Shown: positions 46,991 to 56,331, counted from the first letter of the stretch. The stretch is DNA of 64,000 nt from Alginatibacterium sediminis (GCF_003610775.1 NZ_RAQO01000004.1:686822-750821); one strand, 5' to 3'. Made by a program: numbers and translations. Notes: a model not told the origin generated them from the letters alone.

Positions 46991-47818
46991 ATGGCTTGGC
47001 ATGAATGGCCCTTAGTGGTCTTTACCGTATTTGCCCAAACAGCGTTTGGTGCCTACCTTTTGATAAACCTAGCGATCGTTAATCAAGAGCCAAGTAACAA
47101 AACAGCCGGCATAAAACTACAATTTTTCGTATGGGTGTTTATGGGCCTAGGCTTATTAGCATCAACGGCTCATTTGGGAAGCCCATTGCGGGCTATTAAT
47201 GCATTCAATCAAGTTGGTAGCAGCTGGTTATCAAATGAAATTTTGTCCAGCGTTTTGTTCTTTGCTAGCGGTGGTGTGTTGTGGTTGCTAACAATGTTGA
47301 ATAAAACCAGCCCTATGCTCAACAAAATTTTGTTGGTGTTAAGCATCGTTTTTGGTGCCTTCTTCATGTATGCGATGATCAATGTGTATTTGATTAACAC
47401 TGTACCTACATGGAACACCATTTATACGCCTTTAGCTTTTGTAGCTACTATCGTAGTGAGCGGGGTCATGTATGGGCATAGCTTATTAAGCGTTGCTAAA
47501 CTAAATACATCTGCGATTACTAAGTTCTCAAAGCTCGTCGTCGGTGCTGGTTTAGTGCTTATACTACTTAGCACGGTTAACCACATCATAAGCCTAAATG
47601 ATATAAGTAGTTCGCTATACTCAGCCAGTAGTTTAGTTCCTCAATTGGCACAGCTCGTAAGTATCCGATTAGTGTTACTTATTGTCGGAGTAGGCCTATG
47701 GTTATTTGGCTGTAAACAAGGTGTCGGCCTACAATTCTTTGGCTTCGCATTGGTTCTGATTTCAGAACTTATGAGTCGTGGCGTCTTTTTCGGCCTGCAC
47801 ATGACCGCCGGTATGTAG
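46991..47818 (+). CDS. dmsC: DMSO reductase membrane anchor DmsC
   Basis: Polytopic anchor of 275 aa with about eight helices that oxidises menaquinol and holds DmsAB. It starts MAWHEWPLVVFTVFAQTAFGAYL, a typical DmsC opening, and contains LGLLASTAHLGSPLRAINAF with the conserved histidine region. It follows dmsB after one base. A GGAGAG/CTCTCC hairpin (47846-47862) lies in the gap before the chaperone gene. Confidence 0.92.
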   Translation: MAWHEWPLVVFTVFAQTAFGAYLLINLAIVNQEPSNKTAGIKLQFFVWVFMGLGLLASTAHLGSPLRAINAFNQVGSSWLSNEILSSVLFFASGGVLWLLTMLNKTSPMLNKILLVLSIVFGAFFMYAMINVYLINTVPTWNTIYTPLAFVATIVVSGVMYGHSLLSVAKLNTSAITKFSKLVVGAGLVLILLSTVNHIISLNDISSSLYSASSLVPQLAQLVSIRLVLLIVGVGLWLFGCKQGVGLQFFGFALVLISELMSRGVFFGLHMTAGM

Positions 47819-47881
47819 TGCGACCAATATTACTTTAAATCTACGGGAGAGCTTGTCTCTCCTTCTGAGGTTGAATAAACA

Positions 47882-48502
47882 ATGGTAGACCCACAAGCTG
47901 AAGCACAAACAATAACACTCAACGATCTTGGTTCGATGGCTAAGCTATTTGGCTCTCTGTTCTATTACCCGCTAACCGAGCCAAATAACCGAAGTATGCT
48001 GCGCCAGTTTGCCGCTGACCCCGACGCAGAACTTAATGGATTTGAACAACTGGTTCAAGCACTCGAGTATGACAGTGATGACACGCTCAATAATGATTTT
48101 TTCTTGCTGTTCGAAGGGGGTGAAATCATGCATGCCCCACCATGGGGATCGGTATACTTAGATAAGGAACAGGTCATCTTTGGTGACTCACTGCTAAGTT
48201 ATCGTAGCTTTCTAAAACGGCAAGGCATAGAGCTCAACACCGGTATGCGTGAACCAGAAGATCAATTTGGTCTAATGTTATTTGCCATGAGTCAGCTAAT
48301 CGAAACCAATAGTGATATTCGCATTATAAAAGAGCTGTTAACGGAGCACTTACTGGTTTGGTGTTATCGTTATTTGGAGTTGGTTGAAGCCAATGCCCTT
48401 TCTAATAGTTACAAAGTGCTAGCGCAATTAGCAAAACAGTGGTGTGAAGTCGTTCAAAGTGGCCTTGAAATCCAGCCTGAAACCAAAAAGATTTATCGCT
48501 AA
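47882..48502 (+). CDS. dmsD: TorD/DmsD-family Tat chaperone
   Basis: An all-helical 206-aa cytoplasmic chaperone that binds the DmsA twin-arginine leader and guides cofactor insertion before export. The family pattern includes AKLFGSLFYYPL, NNDFFLLFEGGEIMHAPPWGSVYLDKEQVIFG and EPEDQFGLMLFAMSQLI. Its place within the dms operon supports the role. Its stop overlaps the next start (TAATG), implying coupled translation. Confidence 0.88.
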   Translation: MVDPQAEAQTITLNDLGSMAKLFGSLFYYPLTEPNNRSMLRQFAADPDAELNGFEQLVQALEYDSDDTLNNDFFLLFEGGEIMHAPPWGSVYLDKEQVIFGDSLLSYRSFLKRQGIELNTGMREPEDQFGLMLFAMSQLIETNSDIRIIKELLTEHLLVWCYRYLELVEANALSNSYKVLAQLAKQWCEVVQSGLEIQPETKKIYR

Positions 48503-49053
48503 TGTCGGATAAGTTTGACTTACACGACCAAGCTTTTCTAGCTCATAAGCAGATCAGCCGCCGTGGCTTACTGCGCCTTTTTGGCGCGGTACCTAAGCAA
48601 GCAATTAAAGATAGTCAGCAAAATTTGGTAAAGAGAACCTGCCCTCGTCCACCAGGTGCGGTAAAAGAGTCCGTTTTTATGGCCAGTTGTAATGGCTGCG
48701 CTCTATGTGTTTCAATTTGCCCTGAGCAAGTCATAGAGATAAGCGATGGCCTAGCTCAACTTAATCTCAATTATGGCTCTTGCAGTCAGTGCAATAAGTG
48801 TAGCGAGGTTTGCCCCAGCAATGCCTTATCAGAATCAAATAAGGATATTGGATTAAGGCCGGTGTTCTCAAGCAGCTGCCAAAACAAACTATTTGGAGAT
48901 TGCACTCTTTGCAACGCACCTTGTCCAAAAGAGGCAATAACAATCATACCTAAGCAGCTACCGCAAATAGATTCAACTAAATGCGATGGCTGTGGTCTTT
49001 GCCAACAAGCATGTCCATTCTCAGTACTAAGTTTAGAACTCATACTCACTTGA
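48502..49053 (+). CDS. NapF-like polyferredoxin
   Basis: A 183-aa protein with ISRRGLLRLFGA near residues 18-29, as in NapF, and four cysteine clusters: CNGCALCVSICP, CSQCNKCSEVCP, a CQN...CTLCNAPCP set and CDGCGLCQQACP. NapF is a cytoplasmic maturation or electron-transfer partner of periplasmic nitrate reductase. Here, with no nap genes in the window, it probably serves the DMSO reductase or its Fe-S loading. It overlaps dmsD by one base and ends the operon 10 bp before the second MITE-like repeat. Confidence 0.85.
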   Translation: MSDKFDLHDQAFLAHKQISRRGLLRLFGAVPKQAIKDSQQNLVKRTCPRPPGAVKESVFMASCNGCALCVSICPEQVIEISDGLAQLNLNYGSCSQCNKCSEVCPSNALSESNKDIGLRPVFSSSCQNKLFGDCTLCNAPCPKEAITIIPKQLPQIDSTKCDGCGLCQQACPFSVLSLELILT

Positions 49054-49062
49054 GCACATATT

Positions 49063-49164
49063 ATACCAATCCCATTATATTTTTGGTCTAATGACAAGAG
49101 TTATGACGACAAAATTGGTGTTTTAGTCAAACAATAATGATCAATAAATTACTGTGATTGGTAT
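49063..49164 (-). repeat. MITE-like dispersed repeat, copy 2 (inverted relative to copy 1)
   Basis: A 102-bp element bounded by ATACCAATC and GATTGGTAT, matching the reverse complement of 31203-31299 over about 50 bp at one end and 27 bp at the other. The right end abuts the manA stop codon, sharing its last T. It lies between the convergent napF-like and manA genes. No coding capacity. Confidence 0.85.
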
Positions 49165-50375
49165 TAGCTATACGCTCTAGCAATCCGTCCCTTACCAGTC
49201 ATTGCAAATTTCCGAACATAAGCGGGAATGAAAGCAGATTGTCCCGCTTGTAAAGTCAGCGTTTGATCATCTACTGTGCTTAACTGACATTCACTATCGA
49301 TACAAAAGACAATTTGAGCACAATCACTTTGAACATTAACTGAGCATTCACTTAAGTTGGCAACACTGAATTTAAAATCGGGTACCGGAACTGGGTAAAG
49401 ATCCCCTTCTTCGCTCACCAAAGCAGTACTGAGTAAATCTGAGTCTTTAATCGCAGCAAAGCGAGTACAATCACTTAGCTCATTAATATCAATATGTTTA
49501 GGCGTTAAACCAGCGCGCAATACATTGTCACTATTGGCCATAATTTCTAAACCGGTGCCTTCAACATAGGCGTGAGGGGTGCAAGCGTCTAGGTACATTG
49601 CTTCACCCGGTTTCAAAGTCAACACGTTAAGAAATAAAGGTGAAAATGCTCCAATATCATTCGGGTAGCTTTGCGCTAGTTTGCTTACGAGTTCAAAAAC
49701 CTCGTTATCAGCACGAGATTGGGCGTAGGTCAGTAAATCGCTTAACGCGAGTTGTTTCTGCTGCCCTTCTAAGGCAAGCATAGCAACGAAAAACTGCTGT
49801 AAACCAGCTTCGGTTTGATTCGCTACATATGCAGCGAGCAAGCCATTGGTCACCTTGCTATCTAAGCTAGTAAAAACATCAATAATTTGATGCGCTTGCT
49901 TAAATCCATTCATTGCCTGGTAATGCGTTAAAGCGTATACCAGCTCAGGTTTATGATTATCGTCTCTGTAATTACGATTAGAAGCATTCAAGGCTATCCC
50001 AGCTTGGTTCTCTTTTGCAAAACCATCAATTGCTTGTTGCTTACTTGGATGCACCTGAATCGACAAAGCCGTTCGCGCTGCTAGCACTTTAAACAAATAA
50101 GGTAACTCGCCAAAATTATCGGCAGTGCGTTTACCCAAAATAGATTGTGGCTTGGTGTGGATAAAGTCAGAAAGCTTGGTTGGGATCCCTTTTACAACAA
50201 TGCCAGAACACCCGTTGGGATGAGCGCCCATCCACAACTCGGCTTGCGGCTTATGTTCAGGATTTTTAAATCCGAACAAGTTTTGCATAGAATCATAACT
50301 ACCCCAAGCGAAGTCTTGGATAGGGTTAGACATTAGAAAAAAAGGGTGTTTAATCTCAGGCATTTTTACGTTCAC
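49164..50375 (-). CDS. manA: Mannose-6-phosphate isomerase, class I
   Basis: Zinc enzyme interconverting mannose-6-phosphate and fructose-6-phosphate, 403 aa. Zinc-site blocks are visible: ALSIQVHPSKQQA, the DDNHKPELVYALT motif near residue 138 and ACTPHAYVEGTGLEIMANSDNVLRAGLTPK near 267-296. The N-terminus has several Met; MSNPIQDFAWGSYDSMQNLFG (from residue 15) is the conserved start of the family, so the first 14 residues may not be translated. Monocistronic. Confidence 0.95.
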   Translation of the reverse strand: MNVKMPEIKHPFFLMSNPIQDFAWGSYDSMQNLFGFKNPEHKPQAELWMGAHPNGCSGIVVKGIPTKLSDFIHTKPQSILGKRTADNFGELPYLFKVLAARTALSIQVHPSKQQAIDGFAKENQAGIALNASNRNYRDDNHKPELVYALTHYQAMNGFKQAHQIIDVFTSLDSKVTNGLLAAYVANQTEAGLQQFFVAMLALEGQQKQLALSDLLTYAQSRADNEVFELVSKLAQSYPNDIGAFSPLFLNVLTLKPGEAMYLDACTPHAYVEGTGLEIMANSDNVLRAGLTPKHIDINELSDCTRFAAIKDSDLLSTALVSEEGDLYPVPVPDFKFSVANLSECSVNVQSDCAQIVFCIDSECQLSTVDDQTLTLQAGQSAFIPAYVRKFAMTGKGRIARAYS

Positions 50376-50524
50376 TGTTAGTCTAAGGGACAGCGATATT
50401 GTGCGGATATTTAAGGTAGGTTTCTAGCGTTGGATCAAAAAAGTTGATAGAAAATCAACTTAGTTCTATTTGATGACGAAGAAACGGGCTCACACACTGC
50501 GAACCCGTCAGATATACCTAAGGA

Positions 50525-51673
50525 TTAGGCGAATGCTTGTGCAACGATAGCGCGACTTGTTGCAATATCAATGCTTTGGTTTTCGCCAATCACCAACATA
50601 CCGTTACCCTGGAGTTTAGCAATGACCGCATCAACAGCCTCATCTTTAGTCCCTTCATAATCAGCAAATGATGTTTGAACATCTAGTCCGTTATAGAAGG
50701 CTTCAATGGCCTGAATACATGCTTCGCTTAGATCTTCACCTTCACTTAAACCAAACACGTTTACTGCCATTTGCTCAAGTTTGGCTTTTTTGTATTTAAT
50801 TTGGTTACGCATTAATGAGGGTTGGATGATAGCCAATGAACGGGCGTGATCAACACCAAACATTGCGGTTAATTCATGCCCTATCATGTGAGTAGACCAA
50901 TCTTGTGAAACACCTGAACCAATAAGCCCGTTTAAAGCTTGGTTAGCTGTCCACATTAGATTTGCGCGCCAACTGTCATTATCACGATTGTCAAAGTCAG
51001 CCGCTAATACTAGTAAATTCTTCAGCAACGCTTCAGCGTATCCGTCTTGAACCATTGCTCCTTGCGGGCTGGTTAAGTACTGCTCGCAAATATGTACCCA
51101 TGCGTCAACTAAACCGTTAACCAACTGTCGCTCTGGCAGTGTTTTCATTACATCTGGGTCTAGTACTGCAAAACGTGGCAGAACCGCTGGGGATAAAAAT
51201 GAAAGCTTAGTTTGAGTAGCTGATTTAGTGACCACCGCACCCATATTGGTTTCAGAACCAGTAGCAGGGAGCGTTAAGATTGCACCAATAGGAATTGCTT
51301 TCTCAACTTGGTATTTACGCTCTAGAATATCCCAGCCTTCGCCAGCATATAACGCAGCGGCCGCAACATATTTCGAACCATCGATAACTGAGCCACCGCC
51401 AACAGCCAATATGAAGTCGACATTTTCTGATTTTGCTAATGCGACGGCCTTATCTAAGGTTTCTACGGTTGGATTAGGTTCAACGCCTGAAAATTCAATC
51501 CATTTATGTCCAGATAGCGCCTCTTTAACTTGATCATAGACGCCATTTTTCTTAATTGAACCGCCACCATAAATAACCAGTACCTTTGCATCGGCATCAA
51601 TCGCTGTTGCAACTGACGCAATTTGACCTTGACCAAAAAATATTTGAGCTGAATTAGCGTATGTGAAGTTCAT
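50525..51673 (-). CDS. Iron-containing alcohol dehydrogenase, YqhD-like
   Basis: A 382-aa group III alcohol dehydrogenase, probably NADPH-dependent, reducing aldehydes such as those from lipid peroxidation or sugars. The nucleotide-binding GGGSVIDGSKYVAAAALY (about residues 92-109) is clear. The metal ligands lie in STHMIGHELTAMFGVDHARSLAI. The divergent AraC regulator has the YqhC layout, which supports YqhD over the butanol dehydrogenase BdhA. A hairpin (GACGGGTT...GCCCGTTT on the minus strand) follows about 20 bp after the stop. Confidence 0.88.
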   Translation of the reverse strand: MNFTYANSAQIFFGQGQIASVATAIDADAKVLVIYGGGSIKKNGVYDQVKEALSGHKWIEFSGVEPNPTVETLDKAVALAKSENVDFILAVGGGSVIDGSKYVAAAALYAGEGWDILERKYQVEKAIPIGAILTLPATGSETNMGAVVTKSATQTKLSFLSPAVLPRFAVLDPDVMKTLPERQLVNGLVDAWVHICEQYLTSPQGAMVQDGYAEALLKNLLVLAADFDNRDNDSWRANLMWTANQALNGLIGSGVSQDWSTHMIGHELTAMFGVDHARSLAIIQPSLMRNQIKYKKAKLEQMAVNVFGLSEGEDLSEACIQAIEAFYNGLDVQTSFADYEGTKDEAVDAVIAKLQGNGMLVIGENQSIDIATSRAIVAQAFA

Positions 51674-51742
51674 TTACGTTCCTCTTCCATTAATGTCATG
51701 ACTAGCGTCACTTTTATTACGATGTTTGCATAATAATCCTAG

Positions 51743-51754
51743 AACACATGTGTT
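51743..51754. promoter_or_regulatory. Palindrome in the yqhD-like/araC divergent region
   Basis: AACACATGTGTT is a perfect 12-bp palindrome 70 bp from the dehydrogenase start and 75 bp from the regulator start. AGGCAA and TTGCCT follow as a spaced inverted repeat within 35 bp. Either could be the binding site of the AraC regulator; this is inference from position. Confidence 0.4.
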
Positions 51755-51828
51755 TAAAGGCAAATTTGTCGAATAAACTTGCCTAAACCTACTGCGATGC
51801 TATTATTTTTTGTTCTAGGAGGTAAGCC

Positions 51829-52725
51829 ATGACGCAACTAGCCCAATTACTAAAACAATATGCACAACAGCAACAATTAGATTTATGTGATGGCGTCTAT
51901 GATACTGATATCCTAGGTCTAAGGTTTTATATCAGTCAACACGGTTCAGCACGACAAGCCTTGGTTTATCAATCCGGGATTATGATCTTAGCGCAGGGAC
52001 ACAAAAATATATTCTTACAGCAACAGCAATTCCAATACGGGGCTGATGAATATCTGGTTTTGGGAGTTCCTATGCCCTTGGAGTGCGAGGCTGTTGCACC
52101 CGTAGGAGATTGTCTGATGGGCTTATTACTGGATGTCGATCCGAAAGTCTTAGGGCCTTTAGTGCAACAAATCTTTGAGTTTCAAACGCCTGTTAATAAA
52201 ATGGACACCCCGAGTTTATTTGCGTTGCAGTCGACACCTTTTGATCAAAAAATGAGAAATGCAAGTTTACGTTTGGTGAGTGCCCTTCTCGATAAAGTGG
52301 AAGCACAAATTCTAGGGCCAACGATTGTGCGTGAAATTATATACCATGTTCTTTGCGGCCCGAGTCGTGACGTACTTATTAATCTTGTAAATCATGATAG
52401 TCATTATGCACGCGTAGCTAGGGTGTTAGACAAAATACATATTGATTATGCCCAAGGCTTGAGCGTTCAAGGACTAGCCAATGATGCCAACATGAGTATC
52501 TCAGCGTTTCATACCGCCTTTCGTAGCGTAACTCTCGAGTCTCCACTACAGTATTTGAAAAAGATTCGCTTGAACAAAGCAAAGGAATTGATCCAATTTC
52601 AGGGAAAGCGTATTAATGAAGCAGCGAGATTAGTGGGTTACAGTAGTGCTTCGCAGTTCAGTAGAGAATATCGACGCCAGTTCGAGCATAGCCCAAGAGC
52701 GTCTAATTCTAGATTAGACGCATAA
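51829..52725 (+). CDS. AraC-family regulator, YqhC-like
   Basis: A 298-aa regulator: N-terminal AraC_N domain (about residues 20-175; SGIMILAQGHKNIFLQQQQFQYGADEYLVLGVPMPLECE is a typical stretch) and two helix-turn-helix motifs (residues 195-290; LANDANMSISAFHTAFRSV and AARLVGYSSASQFSREYRRQF). In E. coli, YqhC activates the divergent yqhD in response to aldehydes, and the layout here is the same. GGAGGT lies before the ATG. Confidence 0.88.
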   Translation: MTQLAQLLKQYAQQQQLDLCDGVYDTDILGLRFYISQHGSARQALVYQSGIMILAQGHKNIFLQQQQFQYGADEYLVLGVPMPLECEAVAPVGDCLMGLLLDVDPKVLGPLVQQIFEFQTPVNKMDTPSLFALQSTPFDQKMRNASLRLVSALLDKVEAQILGPTIVREIIYHVLCGPSRDVLINLVNHDSHYARVARVLDKIHIDYAQGLSVQGLANDANMSISAFHTAFRSVTLESPLQYLKKIRLNKAKELIQFQGKRINEAARLVGYSSASQFSREYRRQFEHSPRASNSRLDA

Positions 52726-52748
52726 AAAAACCCAAGCATGAGCTTGGG
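52724..52748 (-). terminator. Terminator of the rbs-like operon
   Basis: On the minus strand CCCAAGC-TCAT-GCTTGGG is followed by seven T. It lies 19 bp after the stop of the permease/binding-protein gene and overlaps the end of the convergent AraC gene by two bases. A second inverted repeat (52699-52721) lies inside the araC 3' end. Confidence 0.9.
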
Positions 52749-52767
52749 CAATTACACCTATTGAAGC

Positions 52768-54747
52768 TTAGTAAAGTACTGAAGTTGCTTCTTTAGTATC
52801 AATGTTTTCAGCAGTTACAAATACTACACCGGTATCAATAAATTTCTCAAGCTTCACACCTTTAAGAAGTTTATCAACTGACATTACACCTTCATAGCCC
52901 ATTGCATAAGACGACTGGACAACAATTCCGTCAAGGGTATTGTCTTTTACGAAGCTTTGTAAATCTTGGTTTCCATCAAAACCAACGGCTTTGATCTTAC
53001 CTGCAAAACCTTGTTGTTTAAGAGCACGTCCCATGCCAACTGCTGTTGGTTCGTTGGAACCGAAGATACCCACTAAATCTTGATTGGATGCTAAAACGTC
53101 AATGGTTTGGTTTAGTGCAGTAACCATGTCTGCCTGTGAGTAAAATGGACCAACAACTTCATAGCCAGCTGCTTCAATGGTTTCTTGGAAACCGCCGTCA
53201 CGTGCAATTGCGCTACCAGCACCCGGAGTAAATGACATCATGGCCACTTTGCCTTTTTTACCATCTAGCTTATCAATCAGTTGGTTGGCAGCTAGTGCTC
53301 CAGCGGTGTGGTTATCAGTTGCTAAAAAGCTTTGATAGTATTTATCAGCATTATTAAGGTTTGAATCGATTAGGATAACCGGAATACCATTTTCCCATGC
53401 TTTTTTAACACTTGGAACCAAAGCATCTGGATCAGAAGGTGCTAGTACTATGCCGGCAACGCCACGGTTAATCGCGTTATCCACCATGTTTACTTGTTCG
53501 GCAATCGCGGTTTCAGCTTCTGGACCTTGGAAGGTAATTTTATAACTACCCAGTTCCTTTTCTGCGTCCTCTGCTCCACCACGAACGTTTTGCCAAAAGT
53601 TTGAATTTGACGTTTTTACAATGACAGCAATTTCACTTGCCATTGCATAAGGGGCAGCAAACATAGCCGTTGTGAGTCCTATCATCGCAAAGGTTGCTAA
53701 CTTTTTCATATTCTGATTTTCCTTGTAGGGTTTCTTTTTTGCTGTTTTAGTTGGTTTTTTGGATTGATGCTGACGTAGCTGGTCAAACGCAACAGTCATA
53801 ATAATTACGCTACCGATAATTATCTGTTGTACAAAGAACGACACACCGTTCATGTTTAGACCATTTCTAAGTACGCCCATAATGAACGCACCTATTAGTG
53901 TTCCTGGTATGGTGCCTACCCCACCCATAAGCGAGGTACCACCGACGACCGCACTTGCGATCGCATCTAACTCATACATGACTCCGCCATTAGGTTGCGC
54001 TGTGACCAGCCGCGAGGCTAAAACTACCCCTGCAAGGCCGGCTAACATGCCACTTGCGGTGTATGCAATAATTTTGACTTTGTCGGTATCGATCCCCGAT
54101 AAACGTGCAGCTTCTTCGTTTGATCCAATCGCGTACAGGTAGCGACCGACCCGTAGTTTGGTAAGCGCAAAGGTAAACAGGATTGCCAGTAGTATCATCA
54201 GGATTACTGGATACGGTATACCGGGGAATTTAACTAAAGGCATACCGGTTACCGGATGGCTTTCTACAATACGAAATAGAGCACCGTTTCCAAGATACGA
54301 AAACGACTCTGGCATGCCACTTACTGGCGCTGCATTCGTTACATACAACGCTATGCCGCGGGCTATCATCATCATGCCTAAGGTTGCGATAAACGGTGGT
54401 AAACGCAGTTTAGTTACAAATATTCCATTAAAAGCGCCACACAATGCACCTGTTGCAATACCTATAAGCATGCCTAGGGGAACAGGTACACCCGCTTTAA
54501 CAGCCATACCTGCAGCAACACCACTTAAAGCAACAACAGAGCCAATGCTCAAGTCAATACCGCCAGTCAAGATGACGCAGGTCACCCCAATACCAATAAA
54601 GGCAATAGTTGAAGTCTGTAAACCAATCGTCATTAGGTTATTTACAGTGAAGAAATACTCATTGGTTAAGGTAAATGCAATAAACAGACAAATTAACCCT
54701 GCTAATGCAGCTAACTTTTGAATCATTTGTTTTTGGCGTTCACTCAT
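52768..54747 (-). CDS. Fused sugar ABC permease and periplasmic binding protein (RbsC-RbsB type)
   Basis: A single 659-aa frame. Residues 1-325 are an RbsC-like permease (LTGGIDLSIGSVVALSGVAAGMA, LRLPPFIATLGMMMIARGIALY, SAVVGGTSLMGGVGTIPGT). A basic linker (KKPTKTAKKKPYKENQN) leads to residue 347, where a complete signal-peptide-like segment (MKKLATFAMIGLTTAMFAAP) begins, followed by an RbsB-like domain (IAVIVKTSNSNFWQNVRGGAEDA). The internal ATG at 53709 has AAGGAAA eight bases upstream, so a free binding protein of 313 aa may also be made. The fused form would tether it through one more helix. It starts inside the rbsA-type stop (4-bp overlap). Confidence 0.88.
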   Translation of the reverse strand: MSERQKQMIQKLAALAGLICLFIAFTLTNEYFFTVNNLMTIGLQTSTIAFIGIGVTCVILTGGIDLSIGSVVALSGVAAGMAVKAGVPVPLGMLIGIATGALCGAFNGIFVTKLRLPPFIATLGMMMIARGIALYVTNAAPVSGMPESFSYLGNGALFRIVESHPVTGMPLVKFPGIPYPVILMILLAILFTFALTKLRVGRYLYAIGSNEEAARLSGIDTDKVKIIAYTASGMLAGLAGVVLASRLVTAQPNGGVMYELDAIASAVVGGTSLMGGVGTIPGTLIGAFIMGVLRNGLNMNGVSFFVQQIIIGSVIIMTVAFDQLRQHQSKKPTKTAKKKPYKENQNMKKLATFAMIGLTTAMFAAPYAMASEIAVIVKTSNSNFWQNVRGGAEDAEKELGSYKITFQGPEAETAIAEQVNMVDNAINRGVAGIVLAPSDPDALVPSVKKAWENGIPVILIDSNLNNADKYYQSFLATDNHTAGALAANQLIDKLDGKKGKVAMMSFTPGAGSAIARDGGFQETIEAAGYEVVGPFYSQADMVTALNQTIDVLASNQDLVGIFGSNEPTAVGMGRALKQQGFAGKIKAVGFDGNQDLQSFVKDNTLDGIVVQSSYAMGYEGVMSVDKLLKGVKLEKFIDTGVVFVTAENIDTKEATSVLY

Positions 54748-56270
54748 GAGGCCAGCTCCATATCATGTTCAAACATATCTTTTACCCCAGTCGCGTACTG
54801 CATAATTTCCTCTTGATTCGTGTCTTTGGTGGCCAACATTCCAGTCATTTTCCCTTCTTTCATCACAATGACTCGATCGGACATTCCTAGTACTTCTGGC
54901 AGCTCAGAGGAAATCATAATCACTCCAACTCCTTGCGCTGCTAGTTCATCCAGTAATTGGTATATTGCATACTTAGCACCAACGTCGATTCCCCTTGTCG
55001 GCTCATCAAAAATCATGACTCTAGCGTCACGAAACAACCATTTACCAATCACTACTTTTTGTTGATTGCCGCCACTCAAATTGTTTACCAACTGTTCGAT
55101 AGTCGGCGTTTTGATATCCATTTTGTTGATAAATGTTTCTGATGCGACTTGTTCTTGTGGCGCAGATATCAGTCCCCATCGATTGGATACTTTATCCATC
55201 GATGGCATCGTCATGTTTTCTTTAATTGACATTTTTACAGCAATTCCGTTTAGCTTCCGATCTTCGGACAGATAAGCTAAACCAGCTTTAATTGCGTCTT
55301 TAGGATTGCGTATATGGATTTGCTTGCCATGAATAAAAATGTCGCCCTCATCCAACTTGTCAGCACCAAACAAGGCACGTGCAAGCTCTGTTCTTTTAGC
55401 GCCAACAAGCCCGGTAACGGCTAGAATTTCACCTTTTAGCAGATCAAAATTCAGCGGAGCAAACACCCCATTTCTGTATGCATTCATGACTGACATCACC
55501 AACTCTTCTGTTGGCTTACAGCTACGCTTAGGAAAGTGATTATCTAGAGAACGCCCTACCATTTTAGAAATTATCTCGTCCATGCTTATATCGCTAAACA
55601 CATGGTCAGACACATATGCTCCATCTCTAAAGATTGTGATGTGATCGCATATTCGTTTTAGTTCGTCCATACGGTGTGATATGTAAACAATGGCGAGACC
55701 TTTGGCGCGTAGCTTGTCAACTAAGGCAAACAACTTCTCAATCTCTCGCTCAGTTAATGCAGAGGTGGGTTCATCCATGATCAATACTTCAACATCAAAC
55801 GATAGCGCTTTTGCGATTTCAACCATTTGCTGCTTTGCAACTGATAAGGTGTTTATGATGTCACTCGGTTTAACATCAATATCGAAAATTGAGAGCAATT
55901 GAGCAGCGTCGTGTTCCATCTTTTTACTATTAATGATTCCGTGCTTTAAAGGCTCGCGTGCAAAGAATATATTTTCGGCAACGCTTAGATGAGGTATTAG
56001 ATTTAACTCTTGAAAAATCATGCTGATACCTTGACGCTGTGCATCTAATACCGAATCAAAGTTTATCGGTTTATTTTTATAAATGATGGTGCCGCTATCA
56101 GCTTGGTGCACACCAATCAGCACTTTCATCAGCGTTGATTTGCCAGCGCCATTCTCACCCATTAAGGCATGCACTTCGCCTTTACGCAGCGTCATCGACA
56201 CATCGCTTAAGGCTTGAACACCTGTAAACGATTTGTATATGCCCTGCATTGTTAAAACTTGGTTCGACAT
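54744..56270 (-). CDS. Sugar ABC transporter ATP-binding protein (RbsA/MglA type)
   Basis: A 508-aa tandem ATPase of the carbohydrate CUT2 type. The first domain has Walker A GENGAGKSTLM, signature-like LSVAKQQMVEIAKAL and Walker [12 protein letters not shown]. The second has the usual degenerate Walker A (GLVGAKRTELARALFG), signature LSGGNQQKVVIGKWL and Walker B VMIFDEPTRGIDVGAK. It opens the transporter operon; its stop overlaps the fused permease start by 4 bp. The imported sugar or polyol is not set by the sequence. Confidence 0.93.
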   Translation of the reverse strand: MSNQVLTMQGIYKSFTGVQALSDVSMTLRKGEVHALMGENGAGKSTLMKVLIGVHQADSGTIIYKNKPINFDSVLDAQRQGISMIFQELNLIPHLSVAENIFFAREPLKHGIINSKKMEHDAAQLLSIFDIDVKPSDIINTLSVAKQQMVEIAKALSFDVEVLIMDEPTSALTEREIEKLFALVDKLRAKGLAIVYISHRMDELKRICDHITIFRDGAYVSDHVFSDISMDEIISKMVGRSLDNHFPKRSCKPTEELVMSVMNAYRNGVFAPLNFDLLKGEILAVTGLVGAKRTELARALFGADKLDEGDIFIHGKQIHIRNPKDAIKAGLAYLSEDRKLNGIAVKMSIKENMTMPSMDKVSNRWGLISAPQEQVASETFINKMDIKTPTIEQLVNNLSGGNQQKVVIGKWLFRDARVMIFDEPTRGIDVGAKYAIYQLLDELAAQGVGVIMISSELPEVLGMSDRVIVMKEGKMTGMLATKDTNQEEIMQYATGVKDMFEHDMELAS

Positions 56271-56331
56271 TTACTGCGTCCTTGTCTAGTTTCTTATACT
56301 AACTATCCACTGTTGAACAGATAGTAACCTC

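Noticed and set aside
31203-49164. A true composite transposon bounded by the two repeats
   Set aside because: No transposase or insertion sequence is present, the repeats are only about 100 bp with diverged centres, and target duplications around the whole block are not visible.
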